In this document: positions 1-10,844 of the stretch, piece after piece
How the letters are laid out: every line of letters begins with the position of its first letter
Numbering within the stretch: position 1 is the first letter of the stretch
NCBI GenBank assembly: GCA_033030425.1
Contig: JAUFSD010000001.1
Coordinates: 1,054,001 to 1,118,000 of the forward strand
Reading direction: 5' to 3'
DNA from: Verpa conica
Taxonomy: Eukaryota > Ascomycota > Pezizomycetes > Pezizales > Morchellaceae
DNA: 64,000 nucleotides
Program-made: the position numbers and the translations under genes
Notes under the pieces: generated by a model
What the model saw: only the letters and a program-made list of their open reading frames with translations
Database searches by the model: none
Told to the model about the DNA's origin: nothing

Positions 1-616
1 CTGAGTTATGACTATGGCATAGATCTAGTTTACCAACCTGTTGCCCCAGCAGCTATAGTGTCTACCTCATCCTCCCCAGAATCGTCCTCAACTCCTTGGG
101 CGTCTGTTAAAACTTCTTCCTTTCCCTCAGAAGCTTATTGTGAAAGAAGCAAAAAGTGTCAGCAAAAGGCTTTTATATGTCATGGAGGGTAGCCATAATA
201 ACCCATACCTTTAAGTTTCTGCTCAAGTTCCACCACAGCTATCTCCACACTACCCATCTTCTGCAAAGTGTTGTATCGGAGTCCTTCTAAAAACTAAAAT
301 TCCTCAGTAACAATATACTGTTATATTTAAAGGCGGGATCACCTTCTGGGGAGATGAGAAAAGAATGGGCGATGAGCGATAATGTTCTTTGATAATGGTG
401 TGGGGTAAGAGTGGTTGCACGGCATTTTGTAATTCACCAGCCACACAAAGCCACAAGGGCTATTGTCTCTAGACGTCTTAGAGTTCTACCACATACACCA
501 GCAAAGCGGCGGACGATCTTTCCAGGGCTTCCATATATCTAGGTGTACGAAGAAACACAAATATTCGTTCCTTCGCCGGGAGACTCGATACCACGAGTCG
601 GCATGATCTATAGGTA
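1..616. other. gene-free left edge
   Basis: No reading frame here has recognisable protein character, and I see no RNA gene. The last part is probably the promoter and 5' leader of the J-protein gene that starts at 617. The left end could hold the tail of a gene lying outside the window, but nothing supports that. Confidence 0.4.
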
Positions 617-1391
617 ATGCCATCGCGCTCGCCCCCCTACTCAGTCTTCTATAGAACACATACTTTCCACCTCCGTTCACGATTCCACACCTCTACTGTA
701 CGCCCTATAGAGGCCAAGGAAGGCACTCATTATGATACCCTCAACCTCTCTCCACACTCAACACGTGCGGAAATCAAAAAGTATGACTATATTTACACCT
801 ATTATTTCCTTTATTAAGGGACTAACCGCACACAGACGATACTTTGAGCTCAGCAAAACCCACCACCCTGACCATAACCGTAATGACCCCCAAGCCTCAA
901 AACGCTTCGTTAAGATAAGCACTGCCTACGCCATCCTTGGGCATGAAAAACACCGCGTAAAATACGACCGCGACCTTGCACGAAGGCACGGCAAGGCACA
1001 ACATACAGGTCCCGTGGGGGGACGGCCAGCGAGTGGATTAAGTAGAAGGCGTAGCCAATTCCACGGGCCACCACCTTCATTTTCTCGGAGTGGCGGGTGG
1101 AGCACATTTAATGGTAAACCTACCCATACAGGACAGGGAAGACATGCTCCTAGTTCAGGTGTCGAAGGGCGAGGTACTGGAATGGGAGGTTCAGCAAGTG
1201 GGTGGGCTGATGATGTTCCACACTTTAATTATGGGCAGAAGTACCGACAGCACCACGAACAGCAGAGTCGGTGGGCGTATAGGGCTAGACAGCGTAGATT
1301 CGAGCCTGATACTGGCATAATCTTTCCATTGATTGGTGTGACAACTATATTGATTGGTGTAGTTTCTATAGCGGCTTATACAAGTTCGTAG
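617..1391 (+). CDS. membrane-anchored DnaJ-type (J-domain) protein, probably mitochondrial
   Basis: Two exons, 617-780 and 836-1391 (239 aa); the 55-nt intron starts GTATGA, has a CTAAC branch site and ends CACAG. Splicing restores the J domain at about residues 37-102: THYDTL start, AEIKKRYFELSKTHHPDHN helix II, the invariant HPD at 65-67, and the KRFVKISTAYAIL helix III. The N-terminus is basic and Ser/Thr-rich with RFHTSTVR, as in a mitochondrial presequence. Residues about 105-200 are Gly/Arg/Ser-rich and low in complexity. A single hydrophobic segment (IIFPLIGVTTILIGVVSI) lies at the extreme C-terminus. J domains stimulate Hsp70 ATPase. I infer a mitochondrial membrane-tethered co-chaperone; the exact orthologue is not assigned. 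The start at 617 is the first ATG giving the presequence. Confidence 0.85.
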
Positions 1392-1956
1392 GATGGCTAG
1401 AACGCCTATAATATATGCACATTAACAATTATTGTTTGCTAAGCACAAGATAATCTAATATTCTACTCTGAGAGAACCTATAGCCTGATATGGGTAGTTG
1501 ATATCATGATGAATCGAATAGGGCTGAGCAAAGGCAAGGACTGAGGTCACTGCTAGAGACCAAGCTGGGGTACCCGAGGAGGTTTGTTTTCAGGGTTTGT
1601 TGACCTCTCTGAAAGGAAGTTACCCCACCTCATGGATGTTTTGGTATACAAGCGAACATCAAAATAATACTTCACAAAATTCTTACATAAATTTGTTTAG
1701 TAAATTTTTTGTAGAGTACATTTGATATTAAAAGGAAATGCAGAATGGGAGGACTCTAAAAAAACACGACGAATGAAGTCTTTGTTTCTTTTCAAGAACT
1801 TCATTTCTCTACAAACGCCAACTTTGAACCCAATATACTCCCGGTTTCTACTTCGTATTGATATCTCTAGAACTTATAAGTCTATGTCCTTCACTTAGAT
1901 GGAATTTATATTTAGGAATTCTTACAAAGTATCGTAATTCTTTTTAGATTCTACGA
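1392..1956. other. intergenic, convergent 3' ends
   Basis: AT-rich spacer between the J-protein (plus strand) and porin (minus strand) stop codons. No gene or repeat seen. Confidence 0.5.
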
Positions 1957-3104
1957 TTAAGCCTCGAAAACGAAGTTAAGGCCGACCTTATGAGCGGCTG
2001 CAGACTCATTCAAACGCTGAGTATCAATAGAAGCACCAAGACCAAGCGTGACACCAGGACGGAGAAGCTGGCTGTAAGCAAGCGCAGCGATTCCCTGGTT
2101 ATTGATCTTAGCCTTAACAAAGGCTGCAGAGTCGAGTTTGTACTTGGAGGCAATCTCCAAACCAACACCACCAGCATTTCCACTCTTGTCCCAGGTGGCC
2201 TTCGCACCAGCCTCGACCTGAGCGTTGACCTTGTGGTAATAGGACGCAGCAAAGATGTTCAGGTTTTTTGTAGCAGTGATGGCAGCAGTGTACTCAGAGA
2301 CAGAGTACCCGACGGCGGCAGAATAGCGTGTGATCCTACCGTCGGCGACGTCGTATCCAACCTCAGCACCAGCGAGGAATCCGTCGTGCCCGAGGACAAC
2401 ATCACCATTGAAGGAGGGGCCTTTGAGGAGATCAAAGAACGCCCGGGCATGGAAGAGCGGCTGGCGGTAGTGAAGATTGAGCTTGGCGCCTTTGGATTTG
2501 CTGGAGGGAAAGAAATTAGTGATAACTTCGGCCTTCAGGCCTTTAGCAAGGGTGTTGTCGAGCTCGACCTTTGTGTCAAGGGCGTTGGATGTGGTCCAGG
2601 CCTGGGTCAAAGTGACACCTATAGATGTGTCAGCTTACGAGGAGGGGGGTTGGCTACAAGAAAAACCCACCAGTGGGCTTGTCGGTATACTTGGCCTCGA
2701 TCTGGGTAGAAGAATCGCAATCAGAGGTATTGCTCTAGCTCAAACGGAATCAGATAAAAGGCTGTTTATAGATACCTGGCCCGCAATAGCTCCGACTTTA
2801 TGATCGCTTTTCCCCTTAACGGTGAATGCGACGCCATTGGGGGCCTTGGACTTGACCTCAAGATTCGCTGTACTACGGATTAGACTATGGGTGAACCAAG
2901 TGGAAAGCAAACACGAAGCCCAAGATTTAGAAGACCCATGGGTATACCAACCAGAGGCAGTGTGGTAGAAGTCTCTTGACAAGAGCTCCACGGCGAAAAC
3001 ATGATCAGCACCGCTGTCCTAACATCTTATAAGACCAATGAGATAGAAAGGGTACACACATCGTTAGAGGGCTTAGCAATATCGGCAAAGGCGGGGATAG
3101 ACAT
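1957..3104 (-). CDS. POR1: mitochondrial outer membrane porin (VDAC)
   Basis: Five exons on the minus strand: 3104-3060, 2985-2952, 2867-2776, 2701-2671 and 2618-1957, totalling 287 aa, the usual fungal VDAC length (about 283). The N-terminus MSIPAFADIAKPSNDLL is the conserved amphipathic helix, followed by RDFYHTASANLEVKSKAPNG and KYTDKPTGVTLTQAWTT. The rest alternates polar and hydrophobic residues as expected of a 19-strand beta barrel, and it ends KVGLNFVFEA, the typical C-terminal strand. VDAC is the main metabolite channel (ATP, ADP, small anions) of the outer mitochondrial membrane. The first four exons are unusually short (31-92 nt), so automated gene callers may miss the N-terminus. 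The second intron donor is read as GTTGGT because only that choice keeps the family length. Confidence 0.95.
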
Positions 3105-4921
3105 GTTGAAGGGGATGAAGTTGAAAATAGAGAAGAACTATAGAGTAGCTGACAAAGGGCGGATGTTGATTATGACGGAAGGTGAGGTGGAGGAGAGGTT
3201 GTACCTTTTTTCTCTCTCTTCCTTGTAGTTTAGCAAGAAAAGAAACCGGGTCAGGATATTTTTCGTTGTGGTTACTTCCTGGCCCATGATTCGCTACCTA
3301 GATACCATCGAGTTTAGTTACCGACAACCGGAGAGAGGGGCTGCGGGCACAGGTTTAGGGTATTGGATATTTGACTGTGAAACACTTGGGCCCTGGAATG
3401 GTAGAGTGACCCGAAAGCCCCATAGTAACCTCTGATCATATCAAGTTAGTATACATATCAATTCACTAGATTTATTTATTCCACATCATAAACATCTATG
3501 TCCCCATCCTCTAACCTGGAGCACATATTGGAAAGTACACCTCTAGGAACATCTAGCATTGATACACTTACAAGACGTTCTTGTTCCGGACCCGGAACCA
3601 ATTGTTGGCACACATAATGGAGGAAACCCTTATCAGTATATAAAACTGGAAGACGACGCCCTTAGTGCGATTCTTACCTAGTGGGGGCGTCGTACGTCCT
3701 GAATGAAGTAGCCAATCACGAGGTATTTTATGCTCTTTGCTTCACTTCGCTCACGGTAAGTGTATATACAACACACGGGCTCCGTTAAAGACAGAGTTAC
3801 ATGTATATCCCAAGCTGGTACAGTACACATCCTATGCTGCCACCAATAATCTATGAGCTATCCCTAGAACCCGCCAGAACCGGTGGAACTTGAATCATTA
3901 TATTTAATCGGTTATGGTTGGTCTCGATAAATACATATATATTTAGGTATTCAAGATGAGGAAGAGGAGTGAAGTATAAAAAGATTTACCAAACGATCTG
4001 GCCTCTAGTTTCCTTCTAAATATCTGCCAAAGCCGATATGAAGGAGATTTTTACATGGAGGTCCTTAGCTTATTGGGGTTTGTGGTAAATAGGATATCCT
4101 CCCCCTATTATAAAATCTATCCCTATAGTTGTGCTCAAACCCCTAGGTTTATATAATATCTAGCCCACGATAACGACGACCCATCGCCTCCTATTACCAG
4201 GAGAGCGTTATAGTAATGATGGCCATATAATACCTAGGAGTACTAGAATGAAAGCCAATATTAAGCTAGCACTCACGCAATCCTACTCCTAGCTATTTAC
4301 TTCTAATGTAAAACCAGCCTTCATGATTAGGATATACCCTAAAATATTTTAGAAATAATCCCCGCAGGTATAACGAGGGTTTATAAGCTACATATATACA
4401 TACAATCCATCCTCCATCTGAGTTTCTACCTGGGTAAGTCAGTAATAATAAGGTCAAATGCTTTAAATCAACACATAATAAAATACATAAACGCTAAAGA
4501 GACAGCCCCATAACGTATCCCATCACAGTTAGATATAAAGAGGGGAAAGAGGATTTTTTTAAATGATAACTATGTATTACTAGATGGCCTCAAGTAGGCA
4601 TCTGCTAGATTTCTCTCGAGAATGAAATCAGTCGATCACAAGATAAAAATTAAGAGGGTGTGGGGGGAAATGTTTCACAGTCCTCACATCTCGCTCATAA
4701 GGAATCCTCCAATCAATCAGTAGCGTAAGAACAAGAACCAAAGCCGTTTAATAATTCTATAGCATTCATCCACCCATCAGAGCATTAAATATGATAAGAG
4801 GAATGAAATTTGCTATAGAGCAAAGAGAGAATTCGGGCATCAAAAGCGAAATTAAGATAATGATAAAAAGAGTTAGATATCTAACTCTCATCGCCAAAGA
4901 ACCACCTACAACTATACTGAT
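3105..4921. other. 1.8-kb AT-rich intergenic region
   Basis: No supported coding frame, tRNA or clear inverted repeat. The first few hundred bases are the porin promoter and leader; the rest is AT-rich with many short A/T tracts. Confidence 0.45.
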
Positions 4922-5731
4922 TTAGAAGTTGGATGAAGTATTGACAACCCCAGGAGGTTTGTGATATTGGTCCAGGGTAGCTTTGAATGGGGATGCTTCG
5001 GGGTTTGTGCCGTGCATATCCCTTCCAGCAGCTAGTGGTGACCCATCACGGCGCATCAGATCATCTTCATCAACCGGATTGACTCTCTTCCTCCTCAGAC
5101 GCCAAGCAACAATGGCAAGCCCACCAAACAGAAGCGCTCCACCCACACCAACAACAACTCCGATTATAGTATTCCTTGTTGAAGTCGTAAGACTTGAACC
5201 ATTGCTACTATTGCTACCTGATACCTGATTGATCGAAGTTCCAGTTGGGGTTTCAACCGTGGTACTGGATGTAATATATGAACTGACTGCACCATTACTG
5301 CTGAGAGTAGTATAGATGGTTGCTACAATTACACGAGTAGTTGGGGTAGCTGTAACTGTATCCTCAGGCACCTGGGCCGTAGTCAATGAAGAATCTGTGG
5401 GAGTCTCTGTAGGAGGTTTCGATGATGTCGTTGGTGTAGTTGGTGTTGTAGTCGTTACAGCGGGGGGAGGGGTTGTAGTGGTTGTAGTGGTTGGTGTAGT
5501 TCGTCTCGAAGAAGACGTGGGTGGTGTCAGGGCTACGGTTATAGAAGTCCTTGAGGTAGTCGAGGTAGTCGAAGTACTTGAAGAAACAGAGGTCGAGTTA
5601 TTGTCCTGGCGCTTGTCGAGTTCGGGAAATTCAAGATCATCAAAAGGTACTGGTTCTGGGTTGGCTAGGGAAGAGCCCACTAGCAGAAGTAAGAGCGAAA
5701 AGCAGGTAATGAGCGTTGAGATTTTGGCCAT
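4922..5731 (-). CDS. Mid2-like Ser/Thr-rich single-pass cell-surface protein
   Basis: One intronless frame of 269 aa. It begins with a signal peptide (MAKISTLITCFSLLLLLVG, cleavage likely after SSLA). An acidic stretch and LDKRQ (a possible Kex2-type KR site) follow. Residues about 45-190 are almost pure Thr/Ser/Pro, expected to be heavily O-mannosylated. One transmembrane helix (IIGVVVGVGGALLFGGLAI, about 189-207) is followed by the stop-transfer RLRRKR and a 60-residue cytoplasmic tail. This is the architecture of fungal wall-stress sensors (Mid2/WSC class) and related plasma-membrane mucins. No WSC cysteine domain is present. Sequence identity beyond architecture is not claimed. Confidence 0.8.
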   Translation of the reverse strand: MAKISTLITCFSLLLLLVGSSLANPEPVPFDDLEFPELDKRQDNNSTSVSSSTSTTSTTSRTSITVALTPPTSSSRRTTPTTTTTTTPPPAVTTTTPTTPTTSSKPPTETPTDSSLTTAQVPEDTVTATPTTRVIVATIYTTLSSNGAVSSYITSSTTVETPTGTSINQVSGSNSSNGSSLTTSTRNTIIGVVVGVGGALLFGGLAIVAWRLRRKRVNPVDEDDLMRRDGSPLAAGRDMHGTNPEASPFKATLDQYHKPPGVVNTSSNF

Positions 5732-7018
5732 GATTGATTGACCTGAGGGTTGAGTATCAAGGGAGCAAAATTGTTTTGCGGTACCCCAGATTTGAGGTTT
5801 TGTCTATAAGAATTTGGATACTGGTAGGCCGCGCGACTTCTGAGAATAATGAAGAAAAGACTGGCGTGTAATTTTTACCAGATGTAATTTCCCTCACGTG
5901 AAGCCCTTCTTTCAGATAGTCAAGAAAATGGCAAAGAAGTGAGTGGCCAGAGTGGATAAAGTAAAGCAGATATACTATAAATAACTTGAAGGACTGAAGA
6001 GGAGGGAAAAATTTAGGCGAAGGGATTGGCGGAGTGGGTGGGTGAGTGGATGAATGAATGAGTGAGTGCGGCAAAGAAACAATGTAAAATACCAAACACA
6101 GATTGGAGAAGTAGTGTTTATGGGTGGATTCTGTCTGAAAGGTGCAGGTGTATAGGCAACAGGGGGGAAGGTGGCGACGCTGACAACGCCCCGGAAATGT
6201 GAGAGCCGGTTTGAAGGAGTGACTAAGTTAAGAACGACCGGCGGTTGAATGGTGGAACTCACCTGGGATCCTTGACAGTAGAATAGAAAGGAATGTGAAG
6301 CAGGCAAACGAATGCAAATGAGGAAACAAAAAGAGTGACAGCCTCGGCACCCTGGACAGTAAGTGCAAAGGAAGCCAGGAAGTGTAAGGACGACTGTAGG
6401 GGTACATAATTACCAGAAAAAGGAAATAAGGCCGCAGTTGAGCCGGTCAGAGCAGCCAACCAGCTATCCGGATCTAACAGCTTTGATAGTCACGCGAAAC
6501 TCCGAGATGCACAGCCGGTACGCCATTACCACATCGGCCTTGGCATATTATTCGTCGTGTGAATATCTTCTGCAGGAGTCGACCACACACACCTAGGATA
6601 ACACCTCCCGAGACTTCCGATAGCCCTATGATAATTAGATAAGATAACATCTAGGCAATGCCCTGAACGAAGTTGAAAGGGTTATGAGGTGAAAGGCCTA
6701 GCGGGTTCCTGATTGGCCGCTTCGTGAAGGGCATGCGACGCCCCACTGGACAGAGATCTCCTGGGCGCTGGCAGGCGTCGTCTCGAGTGATACTAGATAA
6801 CAAGAGTATTAGCCTAATCATCTTGATTGGCCTCTGCCTAGATAAAGGGAAAGGTTTTACTAAATGTGTCCCCAGCCTGCCCCCTGCAGTTAACAACCCA
6901 ATTTTTTACCCAGCCCTCTGGAAGATGCTCTCGGGACACCTCATGAATCCTCACTCTGTCCCATAAAGCGCCATTTTCTGCTGTTTTTATTCTTCCCTCC
7001 GCTCACAAAAACGTGACC
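5732..7018. other. divergent intergenic region between wall protein and PQ-loop gene
   Basis: Probably a shared, divergent promoter region. 5760-6460 (minus strand) is open in several frames but reads as low-complexity Pro/Ser/His, as expected of a pyrimidine-rich leader. A short imperfect hairpin (arms 6657-6671 and 6718-6732, about 13 of 15 pairs) is present. No gene supported. Confidence 0.4.
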
Positions 7019-8337
7019 ATGTATCCGGCCCTGTTACTGAACTTTCTTTCTTCTATGGAGGTTCCTGCTCCGCTTACGGTCCGAGAAGCTCTTTCAGGAA
7101 TCTTGGGTACTATATCACTCGTTTCATGGATTGTCTTACTTGTGCGCTGAACCTTTGTCTCGTTCTCGTACCCATATCTTAACTGACATCATTCCGCTTT
7201 GCTGCAGGTACCCCAGATCTTAGAAAACTACAAAAATCAGAGTGGTGATGGTATCTCTATGGCATTTCTGCTTATATGGCTTCTCGGTGATATTATGAAT
7301 TTAGCTGGTTGGTTACTCATTTTCCTCACGTAGATTTTTGCCTTATTTCATTACTGTTTGTTTCCAGCTGCGTACGCGCAGCTGTTCCTCAGATCATCAA
7401 GACACTAACTACAATTCATTTTTCCGTTGTAGGTTCTATCAAGTCTAACCTCCTGCCTACTGTCACCACGCTCGCTATCTACTTCTGTTTTGCAGATTTC
7501 ACCATCATAACTCAGACTATTTATTATAAGTGCATCAATAGGCGTAAGATAGCTGTCAAGGAAGCACTGCGTCAATCCCACTCGAGTAACCTGGACGATC
7601 CAACCCAACCATTGTTCTCCCGTCGCAGAAGTTCCAGCACCAATTCCCGTAATAGTCCCCCTGGAACCACACCTAATAACCCTACCTTCTCCACTGTTGC
7701 CAAAAAGCAGATTAGCACTATGGAAGAAATGATTAGGAACTCTTCCTCGATTATTACAGTAATATTTGTTGGTTTTCTAGGGTGGTTCCTTGCTTGGAAG
7801 AGTGGCACATGGTCTGTTACAGTTGAAGATGGGAATAAATCCGAGATGCCGTGGGTTGGCGTAATCCTGGGGTATTCAAGTGCTGTGCTATATCTTGGGT
7901 CAGCTACACATAGCTCTTGGTCACCAAGGAAAAATCTGACATCACGAATAGAGCTAGGATTCCCCAAATCATTAAAAACCACCTCAGCCGATCTTGCGAA
8001 GGTATGTTCTAGTCATCTTACATCTCAATCCAAGACTAATATCTAGTAAAGGTCTTTCAATTCTCTTCTTTATGTTGTCTTTATTAGGAAACATTACCTA
8101 TGGAGCAGGAGTTAGTAATATCCTAAAGTCTGTATTTATCACTCTAGGTTTAACTTACATATTTACTAGATTTTGCTTCACTCTACTGAATATGATTATG
8201 TTCTTCATAACCTCCCTTGGTTAATTGGGAGCTTGGGGACAATGGCACAGGACTTTATTGTACGGTTCCAGCGAATCGCAACTTCGTTAATACCCCAGCT
8301 AATAATCATAGATATTTGGTCAATTCCGTTGTTATAA
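7019..8337 (+). CDS. vacuolar PQ-loop amino-acid transporter (Ypq/PQLC2 type)
   Basis: Six exons: 7019-7141, 7208-7307, 7433-7898, 7958-8001, 8052-8110 and 8170-8337 (319 aa). Splicing yields both diagnostic PQ loops: VPQILENY at residue 42 after the first helix, and GIPQIIKNH at 230 after SSAVLYLG. Each is followed by a conserved block (DGISMAFLLIWLLGD and SRSCEGLSILFFMLSLLGN). YGAG/ILLHSTEYDYV and NLPWLIGSLGTM close the family pattern. Seven hydrophobic helices and a central Ser-rich cytoplasmic loop (about 105-165) are seen. Family members export cationic amino acids from vacuole or lysosome. The exon encoding GIPQ is only 44 nt and the last two introns are 50 and 59 nt. The stop at 8337 follows the family's end by a few residues; a further intron cannot be excluded. 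Confidence 0.9.
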
Positions 8338-8803
8338 CTTAAAGAGAGAGAGTAACTCAGTTATCGTTTAAAATGGCGTTATGTAGTTTAGGAAAAATAT
8401 CTTTATATTACGGAAAAAGAATGAATTGGGATAGATTTTAGTTGGGTGGTACATATCTTTTATGAATGTAACTCTTAGATCCTAAGATTTTGTGGTTCTC
8501 CTAATTTTCTTTTATCAATATTTTTATGGCATTTATATCAGAAGTCATTAATAAGCACTCTTTAGTATTACAGATGCTTCCCCATCCCCCTTCCTAATTG
8601 GTCACGTGAACTTAAAGATGGTTGTATATTAAGTACTTTGACTCTATTCGGCCGGCACTAGTGCTTTGAGGCCCTCTCACTAGTTAGGGGTGTGAGTGTA
8701 TCCGGTCGGATTAAGCCCTGCACCTTGAGTCTATAGAGATCATACTTGAAGTTGGTCATGGCTACATGTACCGTATTATCTGGATCAATTTGACCCCTAT
8801 AGC

Positions 8804-9445
8804 CGAGTGAAAAAACTGATAGGACACCCTGGTTTTACACAAAAACTATGGTATTTCAGCAATTTATCACACCACCCAATGCTTAGAATAAATTCCATAA
8901 CTTGAGCAGGAGGTACTCTCTTCAGTTATAAATTTTATTCTGCGTTTAGTTATGTTGCCAAGGATTTAAAGGGTTAGTAATTATATCTCTTGGACCGTCA
9001 ACGGTCCCGAGCGGGACCGGTCTTTGACACAACCCCGATTTCTAGCCTTGTCACCCAACCACTAGCTATAACCCATTGAATTTATAATGATCACGGTTTA
9101 GGTAAATTTAGTCTAAATGTTCTAGCATAATTCCTGTAATATCTAGAGGTGTTATAGTTAGGGTATATCATTGAAAGTCCGGTCTCGAATAGTTGCGTAC
9201 GGCTTAAGGGATAAGGTTGGTTGCATGGTCAAATCCCCAAAATCTCTCTCCTCAACTGCGTGTCAACCCCACTCCATAGGAACTATTTTAAGGAAGTCTA
9301 AAAAAATCGTGGGAGAGATCTTGTAGTGTGTTTAACCTTGGGGAAAAATATGAAAAGCTCTATGGCCCTCTACCATTAAGAATGGCACCATAGGAGGTAC
9401 CTATTTTAGTGTAAACCTGGGGGTGCCCTATCAGTTTTTCACTCG
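8804..9445. mobile_element. MITE-like element with about 50-bp terminal inverted repeats
   Basis: The left end reads CGAGTGAAAAAACTGATAGG and continues to about 8853. The reverse complement of the right end reads CGAGTGAAAAACTGATAGGG and stays similar for nearly 50 bp (shared GAGTGAAAA, CTGATAGG, CACCC, TTTACAC, AAAAT). The interior has no open frame. No clean target duplication is visible, so the exact ends may be off by a few bases. A non-autonomous DNA transposon is the best reading. Confidence 0.6.
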
Positions 9446-10374
9446 TCTGTACTAATATAGATAAAACATATTACATTTTTATTTTCTGCCATGAATTACG
9501 GCCATTGCCCCTAGTCGTAGTCAAATTAACCTAGATAATACGGTACTTACTAAAAAAATAAAGCCTGTTTGAGTACGAAAAAGTGACCGAACGGTACGTA
9601 GGTCTGCCTGAGAGACAGGCGAGGATGATCTTGATCCACCACTAAACACCAGAGGGATAAATTAACAAAGCCCTTCTACAGCCCAGCCCTACTTATGTGA
9701 CCGAATTGAAGCCGCCCACCTAGAGAAGGAAATGGATCTGTAAACTATAAAAGACGTGTCCTAACCGGTCAGAGGCCTTAGTCAATCGTCTAGAATACTG
9801 CCAAGCTGTCTAGATACAGAGTCGAGAGATCAATGTTGACAGGTTCTCAGATAATTCCCTTTGTTTAGGCGGGCAGCTTCAATTCTGCCATATGAGTACA
9901 TTACTATTTAATGAGGAAAGAATGTAAGGGGAAGCATAAGACATAATCACAGAGCACCTAATATGGCTTGATGAATAGCCAGGAGGGAAAAAAGTCTACA
10001 GTTACTTTAGGTAGACCTCATCCTTAAGTGATTTTGCCACTTGTGGCATGTCTTGCCAGAGAATTGGCATCACAACTGTTCATTATTTCCGCCGTCCATA
10101 TGCTACCCCGTAATACATGTAGACCCCTCCCGTTCTGTCACTTTATCGCTGGGCCTTGAGCTTAGGAAATAGAGAACGACTACAGGGAACTTGGGTGATG
10201 AGGCAGAAACGACTTTTTTGCTATGGAGGCTCTATTGCAACCCGCACCTAAAGTGACAGACTTTATTTTTCAGCGAGTATGCAAGGGTGATTATTAGGAT
10301 TATATCTCGCCATAAGATCCACTGAAGAGGGTCTAGATTAAGGAGCACTGCTAAAGTTTATATTTGCCCTGTAT

Positions 10375-10466
10375 ACTCATATCGCCGAGGTCCAACTTGA
10401 TCAGGTGACCAGTTAACCAATGCATTAACCTCTCACGTGATCAAGTCGAATCTCGGCGATATGAGT
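10375..10466. repeat. 92-bp foldback (34-bp arms, 24-bp loop)
   Basis: Arms 10375-10408 and 10433-10466 are reverse complements at about 30 of 34 positions, starting ACTCATATCGCCGAG. They would form a long hairpin in RNA or extruded DNA. It lies about 380 bp upstream of the RUD3-like start codon. It could be a foldback remnant of a transposon, or an unusual hairpin RNA locus. Confidence 0.7.
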
Positions 10467-10844
10467 AGTATGTGGCCGGATCTCTTGATGCTTGTTCCTT
10501 TTAATGATAGCCGGTCTTAGCGTCTCACCTCACTCGAAGCGCAGGAGGGAATGAAGCAAATGGAGGTGTAAGAAAATGAATGTAGACTAAGTTCTTTGGA
10601 ACATCTATAATTTTACAGGTTTGCCCCTCGTCTTGAAGTGTGTAAGTTATTGTGTGCAAATAGTGCTATACATCTTATAATGTTGCATCACTCTACATAT
10701 ACATGTACATGTATGTACTTACCCCGGCGGTTTTGTTTGTGTTATGTAGCCACTCCACTGCAACTTACTCAGGGGAGACGCCAGATTGTAAATAGACTGA
10801 ACTGCGAGCCTTTATTCCTGCGCATTCTTGAAGATTACGACAAC

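Larger units (their letters stand above)
8338..10844. other. 2.5-kb gene-free AT-rich gap with inverted repeats
   Basis: No coding frame with protein-like character. Holds a 642-bp element bounded by inverted repeats (8804-9445) and a 92-bp foldback (10375-10466), both listed separately. A short palindrome GGTCCCGAGCGGGACC sits near 9003-9018. The last few hundred bases are the promoter of the RUD3-like gene. Confidence 0.5.

Noticed and set aside
1990..2709. Long plus-strand open frame opposite the porin gene
   Set aside because: Antisense shadow of POR1; it crosses POR1 introns and has no recognisable motif.
5757..6459. Three overlapping minus-strand open frames upstream of the Mid2-like gene
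   Set aside because: Composition is that of a pyrimidine-rich leader; no start context or domain supports a protein.
10134..10260. 11-12-bp inverted pair TCTGTCACTTT / AAAGTGACAGA
   Set aside because: Arms do not extend beyond about 12 bp and the spacing gives no clear element.
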